Origin: Chloroflexota bacterium
GTDB lineage: Bacteria > Chloroflexota > Limnocylindria > P2-11E
Direction of reading: 5' to 3'
Length of the DNA: 6,679 nucleotides
Assembly (NCBI GenBank): GCA_025350745.1
Contig: JANXXG010000386.1
Coordinates: forward strand, 1-6,679
The translations under genes were made by a program, and so were the position numbers. Below are positions 1 to 5,443 of the stretch, piece by piece; the stretch's first letter is position 1; the number at the start of each line of letters is the position of its first letter. The notes beneath the pieces are model-generated. The model saw only the letters and a program-made list of their open reading frames with translations. It was not told where the DNA came from and did not search any database.

Positions 1-540
1 CCCACCCTCGAGGTCGGTCCGTTGCCGCGGCCCGTAGATGTTCGCGAACCGGAACGTGACCGTCCGCAGGCCCGGTGTCGTGGCGACGAGGCGCTCGGCC
101 TCAGCCTTGTAGCGGCCGTACGGCGACGGCGCCGCCACGGGTGTGTCCTCGGTCGCGCAGGCGGGCGTCTCGCCATACAGGGCGCCGCCGGTCGAGATGT
201 TGACGAACGCGGTCGCGCCCGATGCTTGCGCGATATCGAGCGCGTTGGAGGTGCCGTTCACGATGACCCGGTGATAGAGGGCAGGCTGCTGGATCGATTC
301 CACGACCTTCGTCTTCGCGGCGGCGTGCACCACCGCATCGAGGCGCTCGCCGGCGAGCACGTCGCGGACCCGCTCCCGATCGCTGATGTCAGCCACGACC
401 ACCCGCACGGACGGATCAAGGTTGGCCCGAGCGCCGGTCGAAAGGTCGTCCAGGACGATGACCTCGTCGCCACGCGATCGCAGCGCATCGACGATGTGAC
501 TGCCAACGAAGCCGGCGCCGCCGGTCACCAGTACGCGCAT
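1..540 (-). CDS. NAD-dependent epimerase/dehydratase (GalE-like SDR), 3' part outside the window
   Basis: Extended short-chain dehydrogenase/reductase that would use bound NAD to epimerise or dehydrate a nucleotide sugar in the cytoplasm, typically feeding surface polysaccharide synthesis. Translation from the ATG at 540 gives 180 open residues. Visible motifs are the Rossmann NAD loop TGGAGFVG (residues 6-13), acidic D31-D32 after the second strand, the HAAA segment (72-75), the NISTGG strand with the catalytic Ser/Thr (114-119), the Y141-x3-K145 catalytic pair, and FRFANIYGPRQ (163-173), typical of UDP-glucose 4-epimerase and dTDP-glucose dehydratase relatives. Family members have about 310-330 residues, so roughly the last 130-150, which set substrate choice, lie outside. 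The exact substrate cannot be assigned. A purine-rich GAGGGGG lies 10-16 bases upstream of the start as a possible ribosome site. It is transcribed divergently from the dnaB pair. Confidence 0.93.
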   Translation of the reverse strand, partial: MRVLVTGGAGFVGSHIVDALRSRGDEVIVLDDLSTGARANLDPSVRVVVADISDRERVRDVLAGERLDAVVHAAAKTKVVESIQQPALYHRVIVNGTSNALDIAQASGATAFVNISTGGALYGETPACATEDTPVAAPSPYGRYKAEAERLVATTPGLRTVTFRFANIYGPRQRTDLEGG

Positions 541-547
541 GTCGTAG

Positions 548-582
548 TTATCCCCCTCGCTGTGGATAGGTCTGTGGATAGG
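548..582. promoter_or_regulatory. Cluster of DnaA-box-like nonamers
   Basis: Two copies of TGTGGATAG (561-569 and 573-581) lie in direct repeat with a 12-base period, inside an 11-base repeat CTGTGGATAGG (560-570 and 572-582). Each differs by one base from TGTGGATAA, the reverse complement of the classical DnaA box TTATCCACA. A weaker inverted copy, TTATCCCCC, is at 548-556. Spacing near one helical turn suits cooperative DnaA binding. The cluster lies between the divergent epimerase and dnaB genes, so it could tune dnaB transcription or be a titration site. There is too little else here (no AT-rich unwinding segment, only about 140 bases) to call a replication origin. DnaA binding is inference. 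Confidence 0.45.
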
Positions 583-647
583 GTGGTGCACAAAGGCCCT
601 CGTCGCAGACCCGTCCTGACCCTAGCGTTCGGCTGGTGCGGAACGTC

Positions 648-675
648 TTGACACGACTCGAACAAGCGTTCTAAA
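648..675 (+). promoter_or_regulatory. Promoter of the tandem dnaB operon
   Basis: A perfect -35 hexamer TTGACA (648-653) is followed, after 16 bases, by TCTAAA (670-675), a 4 of 6 match to TATAAT. Initiation 7-8 bases downstream would fall at about 682-683, on the GTG start codon, so the transcript would be leaderless. This agrees with the absence of any Shine-Dalgarno before the start. The -10 register is less certain than the -35. Confidence 0.6.
660..671. promoter_or_regulatory. LexA (SOS) box upstream of dnaB
   Basis: The palindrome GAAC-AAGC-GTTC lies between the -35 and -10 elements. In its extended form CGAACAAGCGTTCT it matches the Bacillus-type consensus CGAACRNRYGTTYC at every position except the last, a better match than the box in front of lexA in this same window. 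A repressor bound here would block RNA polymerase directly. LexA is encoded about 4.8 kb downstream. The match is seen directly; regulation is inferred. Confidence 0.7.
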
Positions 676-682
676 TGGTCAA

Positions 683-2536
683 GTGACGCTCGAACAGGGC
701 ACCGAACGCGCGATCCCGCATGACCTGGCCGCGGAGCAGCGCGTCCTTGGGGCGCTGCTCATTGACCGGGACGCGATCTTCAAGGTCGCCGACCTGCTGC
801 GGGCCGAGGATTTCTACCAGGGCAAGCATCAGCGGATCTACCGGGCCGCCCAGGCGCTCCTCGAACGTCGCGAGCGCATCGACCCGCTCACGATGCAGGT
901 CGAGCTCGCCCGGAACGAGTTCCTCGATCAGGTCGGTGGGTCCGCCTACCTGCGTGAGCTCGTCGAGTCGACGCCGACCGCGGTCGATGTCGGACGGTAT
1001 GCCCGTGTCGTGCGCGACCGCTCGCTGCTGCGCCGGCTGCTCGGCGCGGCCAAGGACATCGCCGCCGACGCGTACGACGAGCCAGCCGACGTGACGCTCG
1101 CCCTCGACAGGGCCGAGCAACGGATCTTCAGCCTGCGCGACGACGCCATCAATGGGCAGCTGCGGCACATCCAGGACGCGCTCCTCGAGAACTACGACGC
1201 CATCACCGAGCGTATGGAGCACCCCCTCGAGGTGAGCGGGATCCCATCGGGCTTCAGAGAGATCGACCATTTCACGGAGGGCTTCACGCGAGGGGACCTC
1301 GTGATCATCGCCGCGCGTCCATCGGTCGGGAAGACGAGCCTCGGGCTCGCGATCGCGCATCACGTTGCGAAGCGCGGGACCGGCGTCCTCGTCTTCTCGC
1401 TGGAGATGGATTCCAAGCAGATCGTGGCGCGGTTCCTCGGGCTCAACTCGCGCACGGACCTGCTCGCCCTCCGTACCGGGAACATCCGCGACACCGGCGC
1501 CGCCGCCGCGCTGGCCGGGCTGCCGATCCTGATCGACGACACGCCCGGCATCTCGATCATGGAGATCCGCACAAAGGCCCGGCGCGCGATCGCGCAGGCG
1601 CCCGGCGGGCTCGGGATCATCGTCGTCGATTACGTGCAGCTGATCCGTACCGGAGAGCACGAGGAGAACCGCGTACAAGAGCTGTCGACGATCACCCGCA
1701 ATCTCAAATCGCTGGCGCGCGAGCTCGACGTGACGATCGTCGCCCTCTCGCAGCTCTCGCGTGCCGCGGGCGATGCGGGCAACGAGCCGAAGCTCTCGAC
1801 GCTTCGTGAGTGCGTGACCGGGGACACGGTCGTGTGCCTCGCTGACGGACGTAGGGTGCCCATCCGGGAGCTCGTCGGGACGACACCTGAAGTGCTGTCG
1901 ATCGGTGGCGGTGGCCGCGTTGTTCGAGCGATGAGCGACAAGGTGTGGCTGGTCGGACGCCGGGCGATCTTCGAGGTCAAGCTCGCAAGCGGACGATCCA
2001 TCCGCGCGACGGCCGAACATCGGCTGTACACGTTCAAGAGCTGGCGCACGGTCTCGCAGCTCCAGGTCGACGACCGGCTCGCGATCGCGCGCGTCATTCC
2101 AGAGCCGATGGACACGATCGAACGGCAAAGCGTCGGGGTCGGGACGACGGCACGAGTCAACACGGCGACGAGGGTGGCCGAGCACGCGACGCTCGTAGCC
2201 AGCGAAGCGCTGGCGACGACCGATCTCTCCTGGGATCGGATCATCTCCATCGAGCCGGCCGGTGAAGAGGACGTCTACGACCTGACCGTACCGGCGACAT
2301 CGTCATGGCTTGCCGACGGGATCGTCTCGCACAACTCCGGCAGTCTCGAACAGGATTCCGACGTCGTGCTGATGCTCTGGAAGGACAAGGATGAGTCGCC
2401 GCCGGGTGCGCCGAAGCTCATCCATGGCAGCATCGGCAAGAACCGCAACGGGCCCACCGGCCGCTTCGAGCTGTACTTCGAAGCCGAGCAGGCGCGGTTC
2501 TTCAGCCGGAGCGACGAAGAGGGGATGCCGGTATGA
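683..2536 (+). CDS. dnaB: Replicative DNA helicase DnaB, interrupted by an in-frame mini-intein
   Basis: Hexameric ATP-driven helicase that unwinds the parental duplex at the replication fork and recruits primase. The precursor has 617 residues; removing the intein (377-551) leaves 442, normal for DnaB. The N-terminal DnaB domain spans about residues 12-113 (AAEQRVLGALL, DFYQGKHQRIY), then a linker, then a RecA-like ATPase from about 185 with Walker A ARPSVGKTS (K217, T218), FSLEM, Walker B IIVVDYVQL (D316) and ALSQLSR. After the intein come SGSLEQDSDVV and the arginine-finger segment NRNGPTG (R588). The start is GTG at 683: the frame has no earlier start after the TAG at 623, and MTLEQGTERAIPHDLAAEQ aligns with the usual DnaB N-terminus. 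No Shine-Dalgarno is present. It is the first gene of a two-gene unit, overlapping the second dnaB by ATGA, under a promoter with a LexA box. Confidence 0.96.
   Translation: MTLEQGTERAIPHDLAAEQRVLGALLIDRDAIFKVADLLRAEDFYQGKHQRIYRAAQALLERRERIDPLTMQVELARNEFLDQVGGSAYLRELVESTPTAVDVGRYARVVRDRSLLRRLLGAAKDIAADAYDEPADVTLALDRAEQRIFSLRDDAINGQLRHIQDALLENYDAITERMEHPLEVSGIPSGFREIDHFTEGFTRGDLVIIAARPSVGKTSLGLAIAHHVAKRGTGVLVFSLEMDSKQIVARFLGLNSRTDLLALRTGNIRDTGAAAALAGLPILIDDTPGISIMEIRTKARRAIAQAPGGLGIIVVDYVQLIRTGEHEENRVQELSTITRNLKSLARELDVTIVALSQLSRAAGDAGNEPKLSTLRECVTGDTVVCLADGRRVPIRELVGTTPEVLSIGGGGRVVRAMSDKVWLVGRRAIFEVKLASGRSIRATAEHRLYTFKSWRTVSQLQVDDRLAIARVIPEPMDTIERQSVGVGTTARVNTATRVAEHATLVASEALATTDLSWDRIISIEPAGEEDVYDLTVPATSSWLADGIVSHNSGSLEQDSDVVLMLWKDKDESPPGAPKLIHGSIGKNRNGPTGRFELYFEAEQARFFSRSDEEGMPV
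1811..2335 (+). other. Mini-intein in DnaB (175 residues, no homing endonuclease)
   Basis: Self-splicing protein element, codons 377-551 of the precursor. Block A begins with the nucleophile Cys1 (CVTGDTVVCLADG). Block B has RATAEH with T67-x2-H70. Block F is EDVYDLTVP (D157). Block G ends IVSHN with H174 and Asn175, and the first downstream extein residue is Ser. All residues expected for class 1 splicing are present, so it is predicted active. Ligation restores LRE-SGSLEQ, the normal DnaB motif; the neighbouring paralogue reads LRESGALEA. At 175 residues it has no LAGLIDADG or other endonuclease domain, only a linker of about 45 residues between blocks B and F. By hand count its G+C (about 66% over 1861-2340) matches the preceding extein (about 67% over 1261-1500), so it is long resident or well ameliorated. 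Confidence 0.95.
2517..2524 (+). promoter_or_regulatory. Ribosome binding site of the second dnaB
   Basis: AAGAGGGG lies inside the end of the first dnaB, 8 bases before the ATG at 2533. It is strong and well spaced, in contrast to the first dnaB, which has none. It supports ATG 2533 as the start and independent reinitiation at the ATGA overlap. Confidence 0.7.
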
Positions 2537-3870
2537 CGATCGACATCGCGCGCAACGCTCCCAAGCCGCCGCCCGAGAATCCCGAGGCCGAGGCCTCACT
2601 CCTCGGCGCCCTCCTCATCGACCATTCGCTCTTCGCGCCGTTCGTCCGCGGGCGCATTTCGCCCCCCGACCTGTCCCGCGACCACCACAAGCTCGTGCTC
2701 GGCACGATGGAGCGCGTCTCTGCTCGTGGTGACGCGATCTCGTTCGAGACCGTTCAGCACGAGCTGACCGCGACGAACGAGCTCGGCTCCGTCGGCGGAG
2801 CGCAGTTCCTGGTCGGGCTCATGCAGAACGTGCCGACGGTCGCCCACGCCGAGACGTACGCCACCATCGTGTCCCGCACCGCCCAGCTGCGCCGGCTCAT
2901 CGGCGCGGCGAACGAGATCGCGCGCCTGGCGCTCGTGCGCGAGGATGCGCGCGGTGCGGTCGAAGACGCCTCGCGCCTCTTGTTCTCGGTCAGCGAGGCA
3001 TCACTGCATCGGGACATCATCTCGCTCGAGGTCGCCCTCAATCGCTACATCACCCAGATCGAGGAGCGCGGTGACAGCGCGGGACTCGGCGTGCCGACCG
3101 GCATCAAGACGCTCGACGAGAAGACCGGAGGGCTCCAGCCGTCCGATCTGATCCTGCTCGCCGGTCGCCCCGGCCTCGGGAAGACCAGCCTCGCGCTGTG
3201 CTTCATCGAGCACGCGGCCCTGCGGGCCGGCAAGACGTGCGCGATCTTCTCGCTGGAGATGAGCGAGCTCCAGGTCGTGCAGCGTCTCATCTCGATGGTC
3301 GCGGAGATCGACGGCAACCGGATCCGCCGCGGCCGCCTCACGCTCCCGGAGCTTCAGGCCATCAGCGACGCGTCCGGCCATCTCCAGCAGGCCCAGATCT
3401 TCGTGGAGGAGTCGAGCCGCCTGACCGTGACCGACATCCTCGCAAAGTCCCGGCGCCTTCAGGCCGAGCGCGGAAAGCTGGACCTGATCGTCATCGACTA
3501 CCTGCAGCTCATCGAGGGCATCGGCGAAGACGACAACCGAGTCCAGGAGGTCGCGAAGATCTCGCGCGCCCTCAAGGCGATCGCACGCGAGCTCGAGGTG
3601 CCGGTCGTCGCGCTGTCCCAGCTGTCGCGGCAGATCGAGACGCGCGGCACCGAGCCGATGCTGTCCGACCTTCGCGAGTCGGGGGCCCTGGAAGCCGACG
3701 CGGACCTCGTGATGTTCCTGTGGCAGAAGGATCAGCAGGATCGCAAGGACGGCGTGGTCCGGCTGAAGCTGGCGAAGCACCGGAACGGCCCGACGGCCGA
3801 CATCGATCTGCACTTCGAGGCCGAGCTCACGCGGTTCCGTGATCTCGGCGAGACGCGGGAGCCGGTCTAG
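2533..3870 (+). CDS. dnaB: Second replicative DnaB-type helicase (paralogue, intein-free)
   Basis: A 445-residue DnaB-family helicase, full length without an intein. The N-terminal domain covers about residues 15-115 (ENPEAEASLLGALLIDH) but is more divergent than in the first copy: the usual DFY segment after the second helix is replaced by ISPPDLSRDHHKLV. The RecA-like domain from about 180 has Walker A AGRPGLGKTS (K217, T218, the same numbering as the upstream paralogue), FSLEMSE, Walker B LIVIDYLQLIEG (D322), VVALSQLSRQ, LSDLRESGALEADADLVMFLW and the arginine-finger segment KHRNGPTA (R417). All catalytic elements are present, so an active ATPase is expected. Whether it loads at forks, forms mixed hexamers with the first DnaB or works in repair cannot be told. 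It starts within the last codon of the first dnaB (ATGA), so the two are co-transcribed, and it ends convergently on rplI. Confidence 0.94.
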   Translation: MTIDIARNAPKPPPENPEAEASLLGALLIDHSLFAPFVRGRISPPDLSRDHHKLVLGTMERVSARGDAISFETVQHELTATNELGSVGGAQFLVGLMQNVPTVAHAETYATIVSRTAQLRRLIGAANEIARLALVREDARGAVEDASRLLFSVSEASLHRDIISLEVALNRYITQIEERGDSAGLGVPTGIKTLDEKTGGLQPSDLILLAGRPGLGKTSLALCFIEHAALRAGKTCAIFSLEMSELQVVQRLISMVAEIDGNRIRRGRLTLPELQAISDASGHLQQAQIFVEESSRLTVTDILAKSRRLQAERGKLDLIVIDYLQLIEGIGEDDNRVQEVAKISRALKAIARELEVPVVALSQLSRQIETRGTEPMLSDLRESGALEADADLVMFLWQKDQQDRKDGVVRLKLAKHRNGPTADIDLHFEAELTRFRDLGETREPV

Positions 3871-4319
3871 CCCAGCTTCGCCGGCTCGATCGCGACGGCC
3901 ACGTGCGCGCGCACGTCGGTCGCCAGGCGGACCTCGATCTTGTGGACCCCGAGCGAGCGGAGCGCGTCGGCGTGGATCTTCCGGGGATCGACGTCGATGC
4001 GGTGCTCGCGCTTCAGCGCGTCGGCGATGTCCTTTGTCGTGACCGAGCCGAAGGTCTTGCCCTGATCGCCTGATTTCAAGGTGAAGATCAAGGTGACCGC
4101 ATTCAGCCGCGTCGCGAGCGCCTCCGCATCGGTGTGACTGCGATCCTGCTTCGCCTGCACGCTCGCGCGCTCCTGCGCAACGCGTTTCAGCTCGCCGGCG
4201 CTTGCCTCGATGGCAAGGCCCTTCGGCAACAGGAAGTTCTGCGCGTATCCATCGGCGACGTCCTTGACGTCGCCGGGGCGGCCGAGGCCGCGGACCTCTT
4301 GCTTCAGGACGACGCGCAC
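3867..4319 (-). CDS. rplI: Large ribosomal subunit protein bL9
   Basis: 150-residue L9, which binds 23S rRNA at the base of the L1 stalk and helps limit frameshifting. The N-terminal domain (1-48) reads RVVLKQEVRGLG, then GDVKDVADGYAQNFLLPKG, the family signature. A long charged connecting helix (about 42-75) leads to the C-terminal domain (LNAVTLIFTLKSGDQGKTFGSVTTKDIADAL). The start is GTG at 4319, chosen because the family begins M-x-V-[IV]-L right here; a longer reading upstream would give an arginine/serine-rich tail that is only the other frame of the preceding gene. No clear Shine-Dalgarno precedes it, and the upstream gene stops 10 bases before, suggesting translational coupling. Its TAG stop shares CTAG (3867-3870) with the stop of the convergent dnaB. 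The usual rpsF-ssb-rpsR partners are not next to it. Confidence 0.95.
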   Translation of the reverse strand: MRVVLKQEVRGLGRPGDVKDVADGYAQNFLLPKGLAIEASAGELKRVAQERASVQAKQDRSHTDAEALATRLNAVTLIFTLKSGDQGKTFGSVTTKDIADALKREHRIDVDPRKIHADALRSLGVHKIEVRLATDVRAHVAVAIEPAKLG

Positions 4320-4329
4320 GACGCTCTGG

Positions 4330-4515
4330 CTACGCGGTCGGGATGGTCGGCGACTCCGGCAGAGCGGACTCCTGCTCGGACTTGCGGAGCTCCATCTCCC
4401 ACGCGAAGACCGACGCCGCGACGGCGAGGACACCCATGACCGTCACCGCGCCGATGATCGCGAGCACCGCCTCGATCGCCCCGAAGAACCCACTGCCGTT
4501 TTCACGATCGCTCAT
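4330..4515 (-). CDS. Small single-pass membrane protein of unknown function
   Basis: 61 residues from the ATG at 4515 (MSDRENGSGFFG), chosen because a strong ribosome site lies 8 bases upstream; an in-frame ATG 15 codons earlier lies upstream of that site and has no such signal. Residues 11-39 form one long hydrophobic helix (IEAVLAIIGAVTVMGVLAV core) bearing one Glu (E15). A charged stretch EMELRKSEQES follows, with a short Pro-rich tail. There is no signal-peptidase site that I can see, so it is probably a membrane anchor. I do not recognise the family. It ends 10 bases before rplI and is likely co-transcribed with it, but position alone gives no function. Confidence 0.7.
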   Translation of the reverse strand: MSDRENGSGFFGAIEAVLAIIGAVTVMGVLAVAASVFAWEMELRKSEQESALPESPTIPTA

Positions 4516-4523
4516 GTGGATCG

Positions 4524-4530
4524 CCCCCTT
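4524..4530 (-). promoter_or_regulatory. Ribosome binding site of the small membrane protein gene
   Basis: Read on the minus strand, AAGGGGG (within AAAAAGGGGG, 4524-4533) stands 8 bases before the ATG at 4515. It is the strongest Shine-Dalgarno on the minus strand here and fixes the start of this short gene. Confidence 0.7.
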
Positions 4531-4588
4531 TTTGCTGACGCTCAATTTACCGCGCCGCACTCCTGCCCGCTGAGCAACGTCCGGACCC

Positions 4589-5347
4589 TCAGCCGGCGCG
4601 GACCTCCGCGTCCGGGAAGTGGGTCCGAAGAGCGGCCACCGTCGCGGCGAGACCGGCGTCGTGATCGGGGGTCCAGAACGTGACCTGGTAGCGGGCGCGT
4701 CCGCTCGCGACGCGGTGCAGCTCGACGGTCGGCGCGGGATCTCTCGCCACGGCGCTCACCGTCGCGAGGGCCTCCTTCACGGCGTCCGTGGACAGCTCGC
4801 TGGTCGCATCGAGCGTGAGCATCGCGACGCCGCGACGGAGCGGGAAGCGGGTCAGGTTCACGACCGGCTTCGTCATGAAGTCACCGTTCGGGACGATCAC
4901 CTGACGGCCGTCGGGGGTCCGCAGCTGGGTCGTGCGGAACGAGATCTCCTCGACCAGACCCAGGTAGCCCGAGACGTCGATCGTGTCGCCGATCCGGAAC
5001 GGCCGCTCCACCAGGACCCACAGGCCGGCGAAGAAGTTGCGCAGGATGTCCTGGAGCGACAGCCCGACCACGATGCCGACCACGCTGAATGACGTGAGGA
5101 TCCAGCCGAAGGCGCCCTGGGTGTAGATCGCGAGGACGACCAGCGCCCCGAGCGTGATCACGCCAAGCTGGGCGAGGTTGCCGAGCAGGACCGTTGCGTT
5201 CGCATGGGCCCGATGCCGGGTGAGCATGCGCATCGTCGTGGACCGGACCGCGCGCGCAACCACGAGCGTGATGACCACGACGACGGCCGCCCAGAGGGTC
5301 CGGACGGTGTAATCGAGGATGGCGTCGCGGACGGCCAGCGGATCCAT
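4589..5347 (-). CDS. Small-conductance mechanosensitive channel family protein (MscS-like)
   Basis: 252-residue inner-membrane channel of the MscS family, which opens on membrane tension to release solutes during osmotic downshock. Three membrane helices are visible: about 17-35, 54-75 and 83-115. The last is the pore helix (SVVGIVVGLSLQDILRNFF), running into the signature ERPFRIGDTIDVSGYLG (114-130). The beta domain continues with EEISFRTTQLRTPDGRQVIVPNGDF (about 133-157), where the RTPDGRQVIVPN pattern is diagnostic. A mixed alpha/beta C-terminal domain ends at 252, somewhat shorter than E. coli MscS (286). The start at 5347 follows an in-frame TAG four codons earlier, so it is the first available ATG. 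Gating behaviour cannot be judged. It is divergent from lexA and lies 73 bases upstream of the small membrane protein gene. Confidence 0.92.
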   Translation of the reverse strand: MDPLAVRDAILDYTVRTLWAAVVVVITLVVARAVRSTTMRMLTRHRAHANATVLLGNLAQLGVITLGALVVLAIYTQGAFGWILTSFSVVGIVVGLSLQDILRNFFAGLWVLVERPFRIGDTIDVSGYLGLVEEISFRTTQLRTPDGRQVIVPNGDFMTKPVVNLTRFPLRRGVAMLTLDATSELSTDAVKEALATVSAVARDPAPTVELHRVASGRARYQVTFWTPDHDAGLAATVAALRTHFPDAEVRAG

Positions 5348-5353
5348 GTCCGG

Positions 5354-5359
5354 ATGCTA
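5354..5359 (-). promoter_or_regulatory. Possible -10 element of the mscS-like gene
   Basis: On the minus strand TAGCAT (TAnnnT form) ends 6 bases before the ATG at 5347, the same geometry as the lexA -10. No convincing -35 is seen at 16-18 bases, and a purine run GAGGGAG about 17 bases from the ATG offers only a distant ribosome site. Confidence 0.3.
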
Positions 5360-5407
5360 TGGACTCCCTCGGGCAGCCCCTTTTTGGCGTCAAACGGACG
5401 AATCTCC

Positions 5408-5437
5408 TTGACAACTGAACATCCGTTCGGTTACCGT
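5408..5437 (+). promoter_or_regulatory. lexA promoter
   Basis: The -35 TTGACA (5408-5413) and -10 TACCGT (5432-5437, TAnnnT) are separated by 18 bases. The -10 ends 6 bases before the lexA ATG, so initiation would fall on or next to the start codon, and no Shine-Dalgarno is present: a leaderless message is likely. The LexA box lies in the spacer. Confidence 0.6.
5417..5428. promoter_or_regulatory. LexA (SOS) box, autoregulatory
   Basis: GAAC-ATCC-GTTC, a perfect GAAC-N4-GTTC core, sits between the -35 and -10 of lexA, 15 bases before the ATG. Autorepression of lexA through such a box is the norm in bacteria with this motif. The flanking bases are less consensus-like than in the dnaB box. Confidence 0.82.
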
Positions 5438-5443
5438 CCGGGC

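Noticed and set aside
626..645. Inverted repeat CGTTC / GAACG with a 10-base loop before the dnaB promoter
   Set aside because: The half-sites are in the wrong order and spacing for a LexA box, and a 5-bp stem is too short to call a structure.
541..682. Replication origin in the epimerase-dnaB intergenic region
   Set aside because: Only two or three DnaA-like boxes, no AT-rich unwinding element, and no dnaA or dnaN nearby. A regulatory role is more economical.
675..686. Three-codon upstream ORF (ATG GTC AAG TGA) overlapping the dnaB GTG
   Set aside because: If transcription starts near 682, as the promoter spacing suggests, this ATG is not in the message. It also has no ribosome site.
901..930. 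GAAC-GA-GTTC inside dnaB
   Set aside because: The gap is 2 rather than 4 bases, and it lies in the coding sequence, so it is not a LexA box.
671..2185. Long open frame antisense to the first dnaB (about 500 codons, minus strand)
   Set aside because: Low-complexity Arg/Asp/Glu-rich translation with no recognisable motif, lying opposite a clear DnaB. Such frames are expected opposite GC-rich codons. Similar antisense frames at 3001-3813 and 5390-6304 (minus) and 22-651 (plus) were dropped for the same reason.
3867..4433. Longer rplI reading (188 residues) starting at 4433
   Set aside because: The extra 38 residues are an Arg/Ser/Pro-rich out-of-frame reading of the small membrane protein gene. 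L9 homology begins exactly at the GTG at 4319.
4589..4612. Hairpin CGCGGA/TCCGCG at the end of the mscS-like gene as a terminator
   Set aside because: It lies within the coding sequence, its loop is only 2 bases, and no T-run follows on either strand.
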